A DNA stretch of 64,000 nt from Lachnospiraceae bacterium (GCA_015057005.1 SVFF01000008.1:1-64000), one strand, 5' to 3'. Shown: positions 1 to 9,293, counted from the stretch's first letter. The notes: generated by a model from the letters alone, not told the origin. Numbers and translations: made by a program.

Positions 1-94
1 GGAATAATACCCAATAATACGCTGTTTTAGTTTGGACGATAAAGGTCAAAACTTCAATAATACAGAGTAATACGGGATAAAGTGTGAGCGCTGT

Positions 95-280
95 GTGAGT
101 TTGGAAGAGAAACAGACTATCGTGGCTCTGGGCGCCGGAAGTATCACCAAGCTGGTACTGCCGGATGGCCGTATCGAGCGCTGTGACAATGTGAAGGATG
201 TGGCACTGTATATTGAAAAGATTGATGAAATGATACAGCGCAAGGAAGAACTCCTTGCGCTGGAGGATGAAGCAAAATAG
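95..280 (+). pseudogene. hemZ: 3' fragment of hemZ (coproporphyrinogen III oxidase-like radical SAM protein)
   Basis: The 61 residues starting near EEKQTIVALGAGS and ending in an IERIDEMI-like helix (here IEKIDEMIQRKEELL) resemble the extreme C-terminus of clostridial HemZ, which normally has well over 400 residues. Only this tail is present. All three forward frames from 1 to 70 are closed by stops, and a TAA at 68-70 lies in the same frame. Homology appears to begin at about position 101. In clostridia hemZ commonly precedes hisS and aspS, and both follow here, so the position fits. The upstream DNA is AT-rich with repeats of the form AATAATAC and does not look like HemZ. The fragment is either a remnant after rearrangement or an assembly junction. 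Assignment is from memory of the family; a GTG at 95 could start a short peptide, but no ribosome binding site is visible. Confidence 0.6.
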
Positions 281-349
281 TAGGCAAAGTGCACGAAGCG
301 GCATCCTGACAGGATTGCGGCCGGTACAGAGAAAGACTAAAATTAAGCA

Positions 350-1279
350 TCAGGAATGTGTGCTGATAAAGGATTTTATGGCTTCTTTGTATTTCTCAGG
401 AGCAGTCATATAGGCAAGGCCATGTCCGGCCTCAGGGACGGACAGGAACGTAATAGAGGGGCAGGCTTTTTTGATCTCACGGCTCATGGCGCAGGGGACA
501 AAATAGTCTGCCTCTCCGTGTATCAGGAGAATGGGGATATCGGTACTGCGTACAGCTTCTGCGGCGCTGCTTTCTTCCAAATCAAAATGACCGAAAAGCC
601 ATGCGCTTAAGCGGATAAATGGGTACATAATTACATCGGGCAGGTGCATATCGGTGCGGCAGACCTTTCTGATAATGGATTTTGGTGAAGAATAGGGGCA
701 GTCGGCCAGGATGCCGGCTACATTTCCCGGCAGATCCAGGTCAGCAGTCATCAGTACTGTGGCTGCGCCCATAGAGATACCCCATAGAAAAACGGGGGTA
801 TTTTCTCCCAAAAGCTCATTGGCACACTGGATCCAGCTTTCTACATCACGGCGTTCTTTGATGCCGAAGGTGATGGTGCCGCCGTCGCTTTGACCGTGGG
901 AGCGCTGGTCCACCAAAATAACAGAATGTCCCATTTCCAGGGCCATCCTGCAGCCGCCGCTGAAATCTACGTAAGGGTTGCCCTTGTAGCCGTGGAACAG
1001 CAGATGGACTGGCGTGTTTTCCTGTCCCCGGTAGAAGCGCCCGAACAATTTGGTGCCGTCGAAGGCTGAAATATAGATTGGCTCGTAGGGAAATTCAAAC
1101 AGTTTTTCAATGGAAGCTTTGAGGGTGTCATGATGCACCTCGTATTGTTTACCTTGGGGAAGATAGTATTTCCGCTCCTCCAGGTGCTTGGGTGCCTGAA
1201 AAGCCATGCGGTAGCAGAAGAGGCAGATGGCAGCAGTAATGATCAATATGATAAGAATAAGCAGGAAAAATAGTTTCAT
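350..1279 (-). CDS. membrane-anchored alpha/beta hydrolase
   Basis: A 309-residue serine hydrolase of the alpha/beta fold. Residues 1-22 form a single hydrophobic segment that would anchor it in the membrane with the catalytic domain outside or at the surface. The oxyanion HG is at about 96-97, the nucleophile elbow is GISMG with Ser169, and the likely acid and base are Asp258 (HGEAD) and His286 (EAGHG), so the triad is complete. The start is set by AAGGAG five bases upstream of the ATG. It is transcribed away from hisS from its own promoter. The family includes esterases and acylaminoacyl-peptidase-like enzymes; the substrate cannot be told from sequence. Confidence 0.88.
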   Translation of the reverse strand: MKLFFLLILIILIITAAICLFCYRMAFQAPKHLEERKYYLPQGKQYEVHHDTLKASIEKLFEFPYEPIYISAFDGTKLFGRFYRGQENTPVHLLFHGYKGNPYVDFSGGCRMALEMGHSVILVDQRSHGQSDGGTITFGIKERRDVESWIQCANELLGENTPVFLWGISMGAATVLMTADLDLPGNVAGILADCPYSSPKSIIRKVCRTDMHLPDVIMYPFIRLSAWLFGHFDLEESSAAEAVRSTDIPILLIHGEADYFVPCAMSREIKKACPSITFLSVPEAGHGLAYMTAPEKYKEAIKSFISTHS

Positions 1280-1397
1280 AAGAACTCCTTTTTGTAAGAG
1301 TGCTGCAGGATGCCGGAGGACTCAGGTGTGTTCCGGCGCAAATGTCCCCAATGGGCATGCACAATCGTATAAGTATAGAATTACCAATATACATTAA

Positions 1398-1426
1398 ATT
1401 ATAAAAATGAAATTTACAATTTGCAA
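1398..1426 (-). promoter_or_regulatory. sigma-A promoter of the hydrolase gene
   Basis: On the minus strand, TTGCAA (1421-1426) and TATAAT (1398-1403) are separated by 17 bases. The leader to the start codon is about 110 bases. Confidence 0.7.
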
Positions 1427-1458
1427 GGTCTTTGGGCATAAATTTGTGCAGAGAATTG

Positions 1459-1487
1459 TTGACAGTTCATGGGAAAAAATATATCAT
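1459..1487 (+). promoter_or_regulatory. sigma-A promoter of hisS-aspS
   Basis: TTGACA (1459-1464), 17 bases, TATCAT (1482-1487), about 80 bases before the hisS start. It is back to back with the hydrolase promoter. No T-box signature (GGTGGNACCGCGG) lies between it and hisS. Confidence 0.7.
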
Positions 1488-1566
1488 GTAATAGACTATA
1501 AAAGTAAAATAACATAACTATGTTCTTTGCGGTTGCAAAGGGCATTGCTACGGAAAAGAGGATTTT

Positions 1567-2829
1567 ATGGCACTTAGTAAGAAGCCTACCACAGGCATGA
1601 AAGATATTCTGCCGGAAGAGATGCAGATCCGCGATTACGTGATCGGCGTGATCAAGGAGACCTACGGCAAATTTGGATTTACTTCCATTGAGACTCCCTG
1701 TGTGGAAAATATTGCAAATTTAAGCAGCAAGCAGGGTGGCGATAATGAGAAGCTGATCTTCAAGATTTTAAAGCGAGGCGAGAAGCTGAACGTGGAAGCG
1801 GCTGCCACGGAGGATGAAGTGGTGGACAGCGGTCTGCGCTACGATCTGACTGTGCCTCTGGTACGTTTTTATTCCAACAATGCGGCCCAGCTGCCCACAC
1901 CTTTTAAGGCCCTGCAGATGGGCAATGTGTGGAGAGCGGACAGACCCCAGCGCGGCAGATACCGTCAGTTTATGCAGTGCGATATTGATATTCTGGGCGA
2001 GCCTTCCAATCTGGCTGAGATCGAGCTGATCCTGGCTACCACCACTACGCTGACCAAGCTGGAGTTTAGAAACTTCCAGATCCGCATCAACGACAGAAGA
2101 ATTTTAAAGGCCATGGCAGCCTACGCTGATTTCCCTGAGAGCGATTACGACAGCATCTTCATCACCCTGGATAAGATGGACAAGATCGGCATCGACGGCG
2201 TGAAGAATGAACTGATCGCAAACGGTTACAGTGCAGAGCAGTGTGACAAGTATCTGGAGCTTTTCACAGCAATTGAGGAGTCTTCCGATCCCGTGGCTTA
2301 CCTGACTGACAAGCTTTCCGCGCATCTGGATGCTGAGATCATGGAGTCCTTCCGTGAGATCATGGACAGCGTGACCGCTACCAAGGCAGATTCCTTTGAA
2401 CTGGTATTTGACCCTACCCTGGTAAGAGGTATGTCTTATTATACAGGTACTATTTTTGAAGTGGCTATGCCTGAGTTCGGCGGCAGCTGCGGAGGCGGCG
2501 GCCGTTACGACAAGATGGTAGGCAAGTTCACCGGCAATGATGTGCCTGCATGCGGATTTTCCATTGGCTTTGAGCGTATCATCATGCTGCTGATGGAACG
2601 CGGATTCAAGGTGCCCAGCAGACCCAAGCAGGTGGCATATTTGATCGAAAAGGGTGTCAGCGGTGAAGAATTGTGCAAGATCATTGCTAAGGCTCAGGAA
2701 GCCCGCTGTGAGGGATTCCAGGTGCTGGTAGCACGCATGAACAAGAACAAGAAGTTCCAGAAGGAACAGCTGATGAAAGAGGGATATGAGGAATTCGTGG
2801 AATTCTATAAGGATCCTTTAAAAAACTAA
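1567..2829 (+). CDS. hisS: histidine-tRNA ligase
   Basis: Class II aminoacyl-tRNA synthetase of 420 residues that charges tRNA-His with histidine. Motif 2 is seen around RGRYRQFMQCDIDILG, the HisA motif as RGMSYYTGTIFE, and motif 3 around GFSIGFERI preceded by a glycine-rich GGSCGGGGRYD loop. The N-terminus (residues 1-40) carries the usual GMKDILPEE opening, and the C-terminal anticodon-binding domain is complete. Length is normal for the family. The start ATG follows AAAGAGG. It lies 92 bases upstream of aspS in the same direction, the usual clostridial pairing, and probably shares its transcript. Confidence 0.97.
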   Translation: MALSKKPTTGMKDILPEEMQIRDYVIGVIKETYGKFGFTSIETPCVENIANLSSKQGGDNEKLIFKILKRGEKLNVEAAATEDEVVDSGLRYDLTVPLVRFYSNNAAQLPTPFKALQMGNVWRADRPQRGRYRQFMQCDIDILGEPSNLAEIELILATTTTLTKLEFRNFQIRINDRRILKAMAAYADFPESDYDSIFITLDKMDKIGIDGVKNELIANGYSAEQCDKYLELFTAIEESSDPVAYLTDKLSAHLDAEIMESFREIMDSVTATKADSFELVFDPTLVRGMSYYTGTIFEVAMPEFGGSCGGGGRYDKMVGKFTGNDVPACGFSIGFERIIMLLMERGFKVPSRPKQVAYLIEKGVSGEELCKIIAKAQEARCEGFQVLVARMNKNKKFQKEQLMKEGYEEFVEFYKDPLKN

Positions 2830-2921
2830 ATTGACATGTCAAAATTGAAAAGAGCATGTACATTTTACGGGATTTGCGTAAATAAAACCAAATATATATT
2901 TTAGAACAAGAGGAAAACATT

Positions 2922-4718
2922 ATGGCAGAATCAATGAAGGGATTAAAGAGAACCCACCGCTGCGGCGAACTGAGTGCAGCAAATGTGGGAGAGATCGTTA
3001 CCGTTATGGGCTGGGTACAGAAGCAGCGCAACAAGGGCGGTATTATTTTCGTGGATATGCGTGACCGCGCAGGTATCCTGCAGGTTATCTTTGAGGAGAG
3101 CGACTGCGGCACCGAGAATTTTGAAAAGGCCAGCACACTGCGCAGTGAGTTCGTAATCGCTGTTGTAGGTAAGGTAGAGAAGCGTTCCGGCGCTGTAAAT
3201 GAGAACTTAAGCACCGGTGAAATCGAGATCCGTGCTACAGAAGTGCGTATTCTCTCCGAGGCAGAGACTCCTCCTTTCCCTATCGAGGCTGAATCCAAGA
3301 CCAAAGAAGAACTGAGATTAAAATACCGTTATCTGGATCTGCGCAGACCTGACCTGCAGAACAACCTGATCCTGAGAAGCAAAATCTGTACCTCCATCCG
3401 CAATTACATGGCAGGCGAGGGCTTTCTGGAGATCGAGACTCCTATTCTGCAGAAGTCCACTCCCGAAGGTGCAAGAGACTACCTGGTGCCCAGCCGTGTG
3501 CATCCCGGTTCCTTCTATGCACTGCCTCAGTCTCCCCAGCTGTTCAAGCAGCTGCTGATGTGCTCCGGCTACGACAGATACTTCCAGGTGGCAAAGTGCT
3601 TCCGTGACGAGGATCTGCGTGCAGACAGACAGCCTGAGTTCACCCAGGTGGACCTGGAGATGTCCTTTGTGGATGTTGATGATGTTATCGCAGTGACCGA
3701 AGGCATGGTTGCAAAGGTTTGCAAGGAAGCTATCGGTCACGAGGTTTCCCTGCCTATTCAGAGAATGACCTGGCAGGAGGCTATGGACCGTTTCGGTTCC
3801 GACAAGCCCGATACCCGTTTCGGAATGGAGCTGGTGAATGTTTCTGACGTGGTTGCAAACTGCGGCTTCGGTGTATTTACCGGTGCTTTGGCAAACGGCG
3901 GCAGTGTGAGAGGTATCAATGTTAAGGGACAGGCTGAAATGCCCAGAAAGAAGATCGACGCGCTGGTGGACTTCGCGAAAGGCTACGGCGCAAAGGGTCT
4001 GGCATATCTGTGCGTACTGCCTGACGGCACTTATAAGTCTTCCTTCTCCAAGTTCATGACCGAGGAAGAATTAGCAGCGCTGGTGGCTGCTATGGACGGT
4101 CAGCCAGGAGATTTACTGCTCTTTGCAGCAGATAAGCTGAAAATCGTTTGGTCCGTTCTGGGCGCACTGCGCTGCGAGCTTGCAAAACAGCTGGAACTGA
4201 TCGATCCTGATAAATTCAATTTCCTGTGGATCACAGAGTTCCCTCTGCTTGAGTGGAGTGAAGATGACAACCGTTTCGTGGCAATGCACCATCCTTTCAC
4301 CATGCCCATGGACGAAGATCTGCCCATGCTGGATACCGACCCCGGCAAGGTGAGAGCAAAGGCTTACGACATCGTACTGAACGGTGTAGAGCTGGGCGGC
4401 GGCAGCGTGCGTATCTTCCAGGATGACGTACAGGAGAAGATGTTTGAGGTGCTTGGCTTCACCAAGGAGCAGGCATGGGACCGTTTCGGTTTCCTGTTAA
4501 GCGCATTCAAGTACGGTGTACCTCCTCATGCAGGACTGGCTATCGGTCTGGACCGTTTCGTAATGCTGCTTGTAAAGGCTGAGAGCATCCGTGAAGTAAT
4601 CGCATTCCCCAAGGTGAAAGATGCTTCCTGTCTGATGACCAACGCTCCTGACGTAGTAGATGACAAGCAGCTGGAAGAACTTCAGCTGAAGATCGAAGTG
4701 ATCAACGAAGAGGCGTAA
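2922..4718 (+). CDS. aspS: aspartate-tRNA ligase
   Basis: Bacterial-type class II synthetase of 598 residues. It has an N-terminal OB-fold anticodon domain (about 1-110), a catalytic core with the QSPQLFKQ segment, motif 2 FRDEDLRADRQPEFTQ, a GAD insertion domain (about 290-400) and motif 3 GLAIGLDRFVMLL. All are intact and the length is typical. The start is preceded by AGAGGAAAAC. Between hisS and aspS is a 12-base palindrome TTGACATGTCAA (2831-2842); its first half could be a -35 box for an internal promoter, but no good -10 follows. Confidence 0.97.
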   Translation: MAESMKGLKRTHRCGELSAANVGEIVTVMGWVQKQRNKGGIIFVDMRDRAGILQVIFEESDCGTENFEKASTLRSEFVIAVVGKVEKRSGAVNENLSTGEIEIRATEVRILSEAETPPFPIEAESKTKEELRLKYRYLDLRRPDLQNNLILRSKICTSIRNYMAGEGFLEIETPILQKSTPEGARDYLVPSRVHPGSFYALPQSPQLFKQLLMCSGYDRYFQVAKCFRDEDLRADRQPEFTQVDLEMSFVDVDDVIAVTEGMVAKVCKEAIGHEVSLPIQRMTWQEAMDRFGSDKPDTRFGMELVNVSDVVANCGFGVFTGALANGGSVRGINVKGQAEMPRKKIDALVDFAKGYGAKGLAYLCVLPDGTYKSSFSKFMTEEELAALVAAMDGQPGDLLLFAADKLKIVWSVLGALRCELAKQLELIDPDKFNFLWITEFPLLEWSEDDNRFVAMHHPFTMPMDEDLPMLDTDPGKVRAKAYDIVLNGVELGGGSVRIFQDDVQEKMFEVLGFTKEQAWDRFGFLLSAFKYGVPPHAGLAIGLDRFVMLLVKAESIREVIAFPKVKDASCLMTNAPDVVDDKQLEELQLKIEVINEEA

Positions 4719-4768
4719 ATAGAATATTACACGGCATTGGTATCATTGCAGTGTGAAATAAGTAATGA

Positions 4769-4803
4769 GGCTGTCAAAGTGCCCGATGGGCTCTGTGGCA
4801 GCC
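4769..4803 (+). other. stem-loop between aspS and the exporter operon
   Basis: GGCTGTCA (4769-4776) pairs with TGGCAGCC (4796-4803) with one wobble, and the inner AAGTGCCC/GGGCTCT arms extend the stem. No run of T follows, so this is not a standard terminator. It lies 50 bases after the aspS stop and may stabilise an RNA end. Confidence 0.4.
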
Positions 4804-4889
4804 TTTGCCGCTACAAAGTCTGTGCAAAATTGTTGGTTGCATTTGACAGAAGACGGGAACTGCAAATACAAACAGGAGTTGATTGTAAT

Positions 4890-6674
4890 ATGAAAAGACT
4901 ATTTGTTTATCTGAAAAACTACAAAAAAGAGTGTATACTTGCGCCTCTTTTTAAGTTGCTGGAGGCCTGTTTTGAACTGTTTGTGCCTCTGGTAATGGCC
5001 AGTATGATCGATTACGGTATTACCAACCGTGATATGGGCTATATCGGCAAAATGGGTCTGGTGCTGGTTGCACTGGCCATCGTGGGTCTGATCAGTGCCA
5101 TTACCGCTCAGTTCTTTGCGGCCAAAGCAGCAGTAGGCGTTGCGGCAGCACTGAGACAGGGACTTTTTGAACATATTCAGGATCTGAATTTTACCAATAT
5201 TGATAAAGCGGGTACCTCCACCATGATCACCCGCATGACCAGTGATGTGAATCAGGTCCAGTCTGGCATCAATATGGTACTGCGTCTGTTCCTCCGCTCC
5301 CCGATCATTGTATTCGGTGCCATGATCATGGCCTTTACCATCGATGTGAAGAGTGCCATGATCTTTGTGGTGACTATCCCTGTGCTGGCAGTGATCGTAT
5401 TTGGCATTATGCTGATCACCATGCCCCTGTACAAGAAGGTACAGGCGGCGCTGGATAAAGTGCTGGGCATCACCCGCGAAAACCTGACCGGTGTCCGCGT
5501 GATCCGTGCGTTCCATCAGGAAAAGCAGGAGCAGGAGCGCTTCCGTGAGCACAATGAAGCCTTGACTTCCCTGCAGAAGTTTGTGGGCAAGATCAGCGCC
5601 TGCATGAATCCTGTTACTTATGTGGTAGTAAATGCGGCTACCATCGCCCTGATCTACACCGGTGCTATTCAGGTCAACGTGGGCAATCTGACCCAGGGTG
5701 AAGTCGTGGCGATCCTTAACTATATGTCCCAGATATTGATCGAGCTGGTGAAACTGGCCAATCTGATCATTCTGACCACAAAGGCCATTGCCTGCGCAGA
5801 CCGTGTGGCGGCTGTGTTTGAAATTCAGAATGAAGAGGATGCGGAAGCGTGGCAGCAGAGAGCGGAAGGACTTGCCAGACAGCATGGAAATGCTGAGAAT
5901 CCCGGAGGAAATGTCTGTGCAGGCGATGCCCCCTTCCTTGCATTCAATCATGTCTCTCTCACCTATCAGGGGGCCGGTGACGAGACCCTGCATGACATGC
6001 ACTTTACCGTAAACAAAGGAGAAACAATCGGTGTGATCGGCGGTACCGGTTCCGGCAAGAGTTCCCTTGTGAATCTGATTCCCGGTTTCTACCCTGCCAC
6101 AGAAGGTGAAATTTTGCTGGAGGGCAAGAATATTAAGGACATTCCTGAGGATGAACTGCGTATGCGTATCGGCATTGTGCCCCAGAAAGCGGTGCTTTTC
6201 AAAGGTACCATCCGCAGTAATCTCCTGTGGGGAAAGCCTGATGCTACCGAGAAAGAATTATGGCAGGCCCTTGATCTGGCCCAGGCCCGTGAAGTAGTGG
6301 AGGGTAAAGAAGATCAGTTGGATGCCAAAGTGATCCAGGGCGGCAAGAATTTCTCCGGCGGCCAGAGGCAGCGCCTTACCATTGCCAGAGCATTGGTGCG
6401 CAAGCCTGAGATATTGATCCTGGATGACAGTGCATCTGCACTGGACTACGCTACGGATGCCAAGCTACGTAAGGCTTTGGCAGGTATTGAGAATCAGACC
6501 ACTACTTTTATTGTGTCACAGAGAGCTTCCTCTGTCCGTCATGCCGACAAGATCATTGTCCTGGATGACGGTGAGATGGCAGGCGTCGGTACCCATCAGG
6601 CTCTTTTAGAGACTTGTGGGGTATATCAGGAAATATATTATTCCCAGTATCCCGAAGAAAAGGTTGCCAAGTAG
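4890..6674 (+). CDS. ABC exporter half-transporter with degenerate ATP site
   Basis: A 594-residue type IV (MDR-like) ABC half-transporter: six membrane segments in about 15-320, nucleotide-binding domain from about 350. Walker A is GGTGSGKSS (about 382) and the signature is FSGGQ. The Walker B is followed by Asp instead of the catalytic Glu (ILDDSASALD), and the switch His is Gln (IVSQRAS). Such changes mark the non-hydrolysing half of heterodimeric exporters such as BmrC/LmrC and TM287. The start at 4890 follows AGGAG; an in-frame upstream extension to 4737 reads through non-membrane, unlikely sequence. The partner begins 71 bases downstream. The substrate is unknown, likely drugs or lipids. 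Confidence 0.92.
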   Translation: MKRLFVYLKNYKKECILAPLFKLLEACFELFVPLVMASMIDYGITNRDMGYIGKMGLVLVALAIVGLISAITAQFFAAKAAVGVAAALRQGLFEHIQDLNFTNIDKAGTSTMITRMTSDVNQVQSGINMVLRLFLRSPIIVFGAMIMAFTIDVKSAMIFVVTIPVLAVIVFGIMLITMPLYKKVQAALDKVLGITRENLTGVRVIRAFHQEKQEQERFREHNEALTSLQKFVGKISACMNPVTYVVVNAATIALIYTGAIQVNVGNLTQGEVVAILNYMSQILIELVKLANLIILTTKAIACADRVAAVFEIQNEEDAEAWQQRAEGLARQHGNAENPGGNVCAGDAPFLAFNHVSLTYQGAGDETLHDMHFTVNKGETIGVIGGTGSGKSSLVNLIPGFYPATEGEILLEGKNIKDIPEDELRMRIGIVPQKAVLFKGTIRSNLLWGKPDATEKELWQALDLAQAREVVEGKEDQLDAKVIQGGKNFSGGQRQRLTIARALVRKPEILILDDSASALDYATDAKLRKALAGIENQTTTFIVSQRASSVRHADKIIVLDDGEMAGVGTHQALLETCGVYQEIYYSQYPEEKVAK

Positions 6675-6745
6675 TCGCAGGAGAGCGAAACGTCCCGCCG
6701 AGGAGATCATAGCAACTGCGAATGTAAAAAGTAGAGGATCAAAAA

Positions 6746-8488
6746 ATGAAACAAAAAGAAACGATTATCAAGGTTTTGACCTATATCAAAAAATATCGAT
6801 TTGTGGTAATTCTGTCTTTGTTCCTGGCAGCGCTGACAGTAGTTTCCACCTTATACATTCCCATCCTGACCGGTGATGCGGTGGATCTGATCGTGGATAA
6901 AGGTCTGGTGGATATGTCCGGTGTGTTGGCAATCATGAAAAAGATTGCCGTTATAATGTTGATCACCGGTGTGGCCCAGTGGGTCATGAATACCTGCAAC
7001 AATTATATTACTTACCATGTGATCCGTGATATCAGACAGGATGCCTTCCACAAGCTGGAGATCCTGCCCTTAAAATATCTGGATGCCAAGGCTTACGGTG
7101 ATATTGTCAGCCGCGTTATTGCAGATGTGGATACCTTTGCTGACGGTCTGCTGATGGGCTTTACCCAGCTGTTTACAGGCGTGCTGACCATCGTGGGAAC
7201 GCTGGTTTTCATGCTGATCACCAATATCCCCATTACGCTGGTGGTGGTGTGTATCACTCCCGTGTCCTTCCTGGTAGCCAAGTTCATTGCCACCAAGACC
7301 CACTCCATGTTCAAGGCCCAGTCTGAGGCAAGAGGTGAGCAGACTATTTTGATCGAGGAGATGGTGGGCAACCAGAAGATCGTAAAAGCTTTTTCCAGAG
7401 AGGAAGCAGTAAAAGAGCAGTTTGCAGAGATCAACGGCAGATTGGAGAAGTGTTCCCTGAAGGCAATCTTTTTCTCCTCCATCACCAATCCTTCCACCAG
7501 ATTTGTCAACAGTCTGGTGTATGCCGGCGTAGGTGTTTTCGGTGCACTCTTAGCTATCAAAGGCGGCATCAGTGTAGGCCGTCTGTCCTGTTTCTTAAGC
7601 TACGCCAACCAGTACACCAAGCCTTTTAACGAGATTTCCGGCGTAATCACTGAGCTGCAGAATGCCATCGTGTGTGCCGGACGTATCTTTGCCCTGATTG
7701 AAGAAGAAGGCCAGATTCCTGATGCGGCAGATGCAGTGAAATTGAAAGAGACGCAGAGCGATGTGAAGCTAAGCTCCGTTTCCTTCCAATATGTACCGGA
7801 GAAGGAACTGATCCGCAACTTAAATCTGACCGTAAAACCCGGCCAGCGCGTGGCTATCGTAGGACCTACCGGCTGCGGCAAGACCACCCTGATCAACCTG
7901 CTCATGCGTTTCTATGATGTAAACGGCGGAAGCATTGCTGTGGACGGCACTGACATCCGCAATATCACCCGCGGAAGTCTCCGCACCAACTTCGGTATGG
8001 TGCTACAGGATACCTGGCTGCGCACCGGTACTATCGCTGACAATATCCGCATGGGCAAGCCCGATGCTACCGACGCAGAAGTGATTGAAGCTGCCAAGGC
8101 AGCACATGCCCATAGTTTTATCAAGCGGCTTCCCAAGGGTTATGATACCGTGATCACCGAGGACGGCGGCAGCTTGTCCCAGGGCCAGAAGCAGCTGCTG
8201 TGCATCGCCAGAGTTATGCTCTGCCAGCCTCCCATGCTGATTTTGGACGAGGCTACCTCCTCCATTGATACCCGCACAGAGCTTCGCATCCAGAATGCTT
8301 TTGCTAAGATGATGGAAGGCCGGACCAGCTTCATCGTAGCGCACCGCCTCTCCACCATTAAGGAAGCCGACGTGATCCTGGTCATGAAGGACGGCAACAT
8401 CATTGAACAGGGTACCCACGACAGTCTCCTGGCAGCAGGCGGATTCTATGCAGAGTTGTATAATAGCCAGTTTGCAGCTAGTGTGTAA
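6746..8488 (+). CDS. ABC exporter half-transporter, catalytic partner
   Basis: 580 residues with six membrane segments followed by a nucleotide-binding domain. Walker A is GPTGCGKTT (about 372), Walker B is LILDEATSSID with the catalytic Glu, and the switch His is intact (IVAHRLS). The signature motif is LSQGQ instead of LSGGQ. In a head-to-tail dimer this altered signature faces the Walker motifs of the upstream partner, so both sets of changes fall in the same composite site. That fits an obligate heterodimer with one working and one degenerate site. The gene ends at a strong terminator. Confidence 0.93.
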   Translation: MKQKETIIKVLTYIKKYRFVVILSLFLAALTVVSTLYIPILTGDAVDLIVDKGLVDMSGVLAIMKKIAVIMLITGVAQWVMNTCNNYITYHVIRDIRQDAFHKLEILPLKYLDAKAYGDIVSRVIADVDTFADGLLMGFTQLFTGVLTIVGTLVFMLITNIPITLVVVCITPVSFLVAKFIATKTHSMFKAQSEARGEQTILIEEMVGNQKIVKAFSREEAVKEQFAEINGRLEKCSLKAIFFSSITNPSTRFVNSLVYAGVGVFGALLAIKGGISVGRLSCFLSYANQYTKPFNEISGVITELQNAIVCAGRIFALIEEEGQIPDAADAVKLKETQSDVKLSSVSFQYVPEKELIRNLNLTVKPGQRVAIVGPTGCGKTTLINLLMRFYDVNGGSIAVDGTDIRNITRGSLRTNFGMVLQDTWLRTGTIADNIRMGKPDATDAEVIEAAKAAHAHSFIKRLPKGYDTVITEDGGSLSQGQKQLLCIARVMLCQPPMLILDEATSSIDTRTELRIQNAFAKMMEGRTSFIVAHRLSTIKEADVILVMKDGNIIEQGTHDSLLAAGGFYAELYNSQFAASV

Positions 8489-8504
8489 ATGATAATTAAT
8501 TACC

Positions 8505-8547
8505 AAAAGCAGCGCTTTAGTTTATTTGGCTGAGGGCGCTGCTTTTT
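8505..8547 (+). terminator. intrinsic terminator of the first exporter operon
   Basis: AAAAGCAGCGC (8505-8515) pairs with GCGCTGCTTTT (8536-8546), followed by a T run. It lies 17 bases after the stop. Confidence 0.9.
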
Positions 8548-8621
8548 GCGTTGTATGAATAAACAAGCGTTAGTTACTGTTCGCACTGTTTTGGTATCAT
8601 ATGTCTGGGTGAGAAGAAAGT

Positions 8622-9197
8622 GTCTGCCTGAGAATGCAAGAACTGCTAGTTCTGAACATCTGAAAGTAGCGAAATGAATGAAAACGTCCGCTCGGAGAGG
8701 GATGAACTGCTGGTTTCAAGCATCTGAAAGTATTGAAACAGTTGGAAACGTTCGCCGGAAGAGGGATGAACTGCTGGTTTCAAGCATCTGAAAGTATTGA
8801 AACAGCCGAAAACGTCCGCCCAGTGAGGGATGAACTGCTAGTTCTGAGCATCTGAAAGTAGCGAAATGAATGAAATCGTCCGCTGGAAGAGGGATGAACT
8901 GCTGGTTTCAAGCATCTGAAAGCAAGGAAATAGTTGAAAACGTCCGCCCAGTGAGGGATGAACTGCTAGTTCTGAGCATCTGAAAGTAGCGAAATGAATG
9001 AAATCGTCCCCCGGAAGAGGGATGTACTGCTGGTTTCAAGCATCTGAAAGCAAGGAAATAGTTGAAAACGTCTGCCCAGTGAGGGATGAACTGCTAGTTC
9101 TGAGCATCTGAAAGTAGCGAAACAGTCGAAAACGTCTGCCCGAGGAGGTAAGAAATGATGTTTTTGAGCATCTGAAAATGAGAAAATAGAAGAAATT
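8622..9197. repeat. tandem array of nine 64-bp units
   Basis: Nine copies in exact 64-bp register start at 8622, 8686, 8750, 8814, 8878, 8942, 9006, 9070 and 9134; the last is degenerate and further decay runs to about 9240. Every copy keeps a core like AACTGCTAGTT and then GCATCTGAAAG. Two subtypes occur. Type A has AACTGCTAGTTCTGAG (copies 1, 4, 6, 8) and type B has AACTGCTGGTTTCAAG (copies 2, 3, 5, 7), so copies 3-8 run as B-A pairs of 128 bp. The AACT-GCT-AGTT core is a small hairpin; in type B one pair becomes G-T, which still pairs. The unit is not a multiple of three, so it encodes no repeated peptide. Function unknown. Confidence 0.9.
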
Positions 9198-9293
9198 GTA
9201 TGCCTTGATAAGCAAGAAAAGATAAGAGGTAGAACCGGATGGTAACATGGGAGAAGGCAAGTTTTGAAAATTTTGAAAGGTGAAATTTAATTA

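Noticed and set aside
1440..1566. T-box leader for hisS
   Set aside because: No GGTGGNACCGCGG-like sequence or terminator is present; only an ordinary promoter is seen.
2831..2842. Palindrome TTGACATGTCAA as an operator before aspS
   Set aside because: Short, isolated and without a matching regulator or clear -10 box; may be chance or a -35 element.
4899..6002. Long minus-strand frame of 367 codons inside the first exporter gene
   Set aside because: Antisense to a clear ABC transporter, with a His- and Gln-rich unnatural composition and no recognisable domain.
8622..9197. CRISPR array
   Set aside because: The whole 64-bp unit is repeated with no unique spacers, and no cas genes are near.
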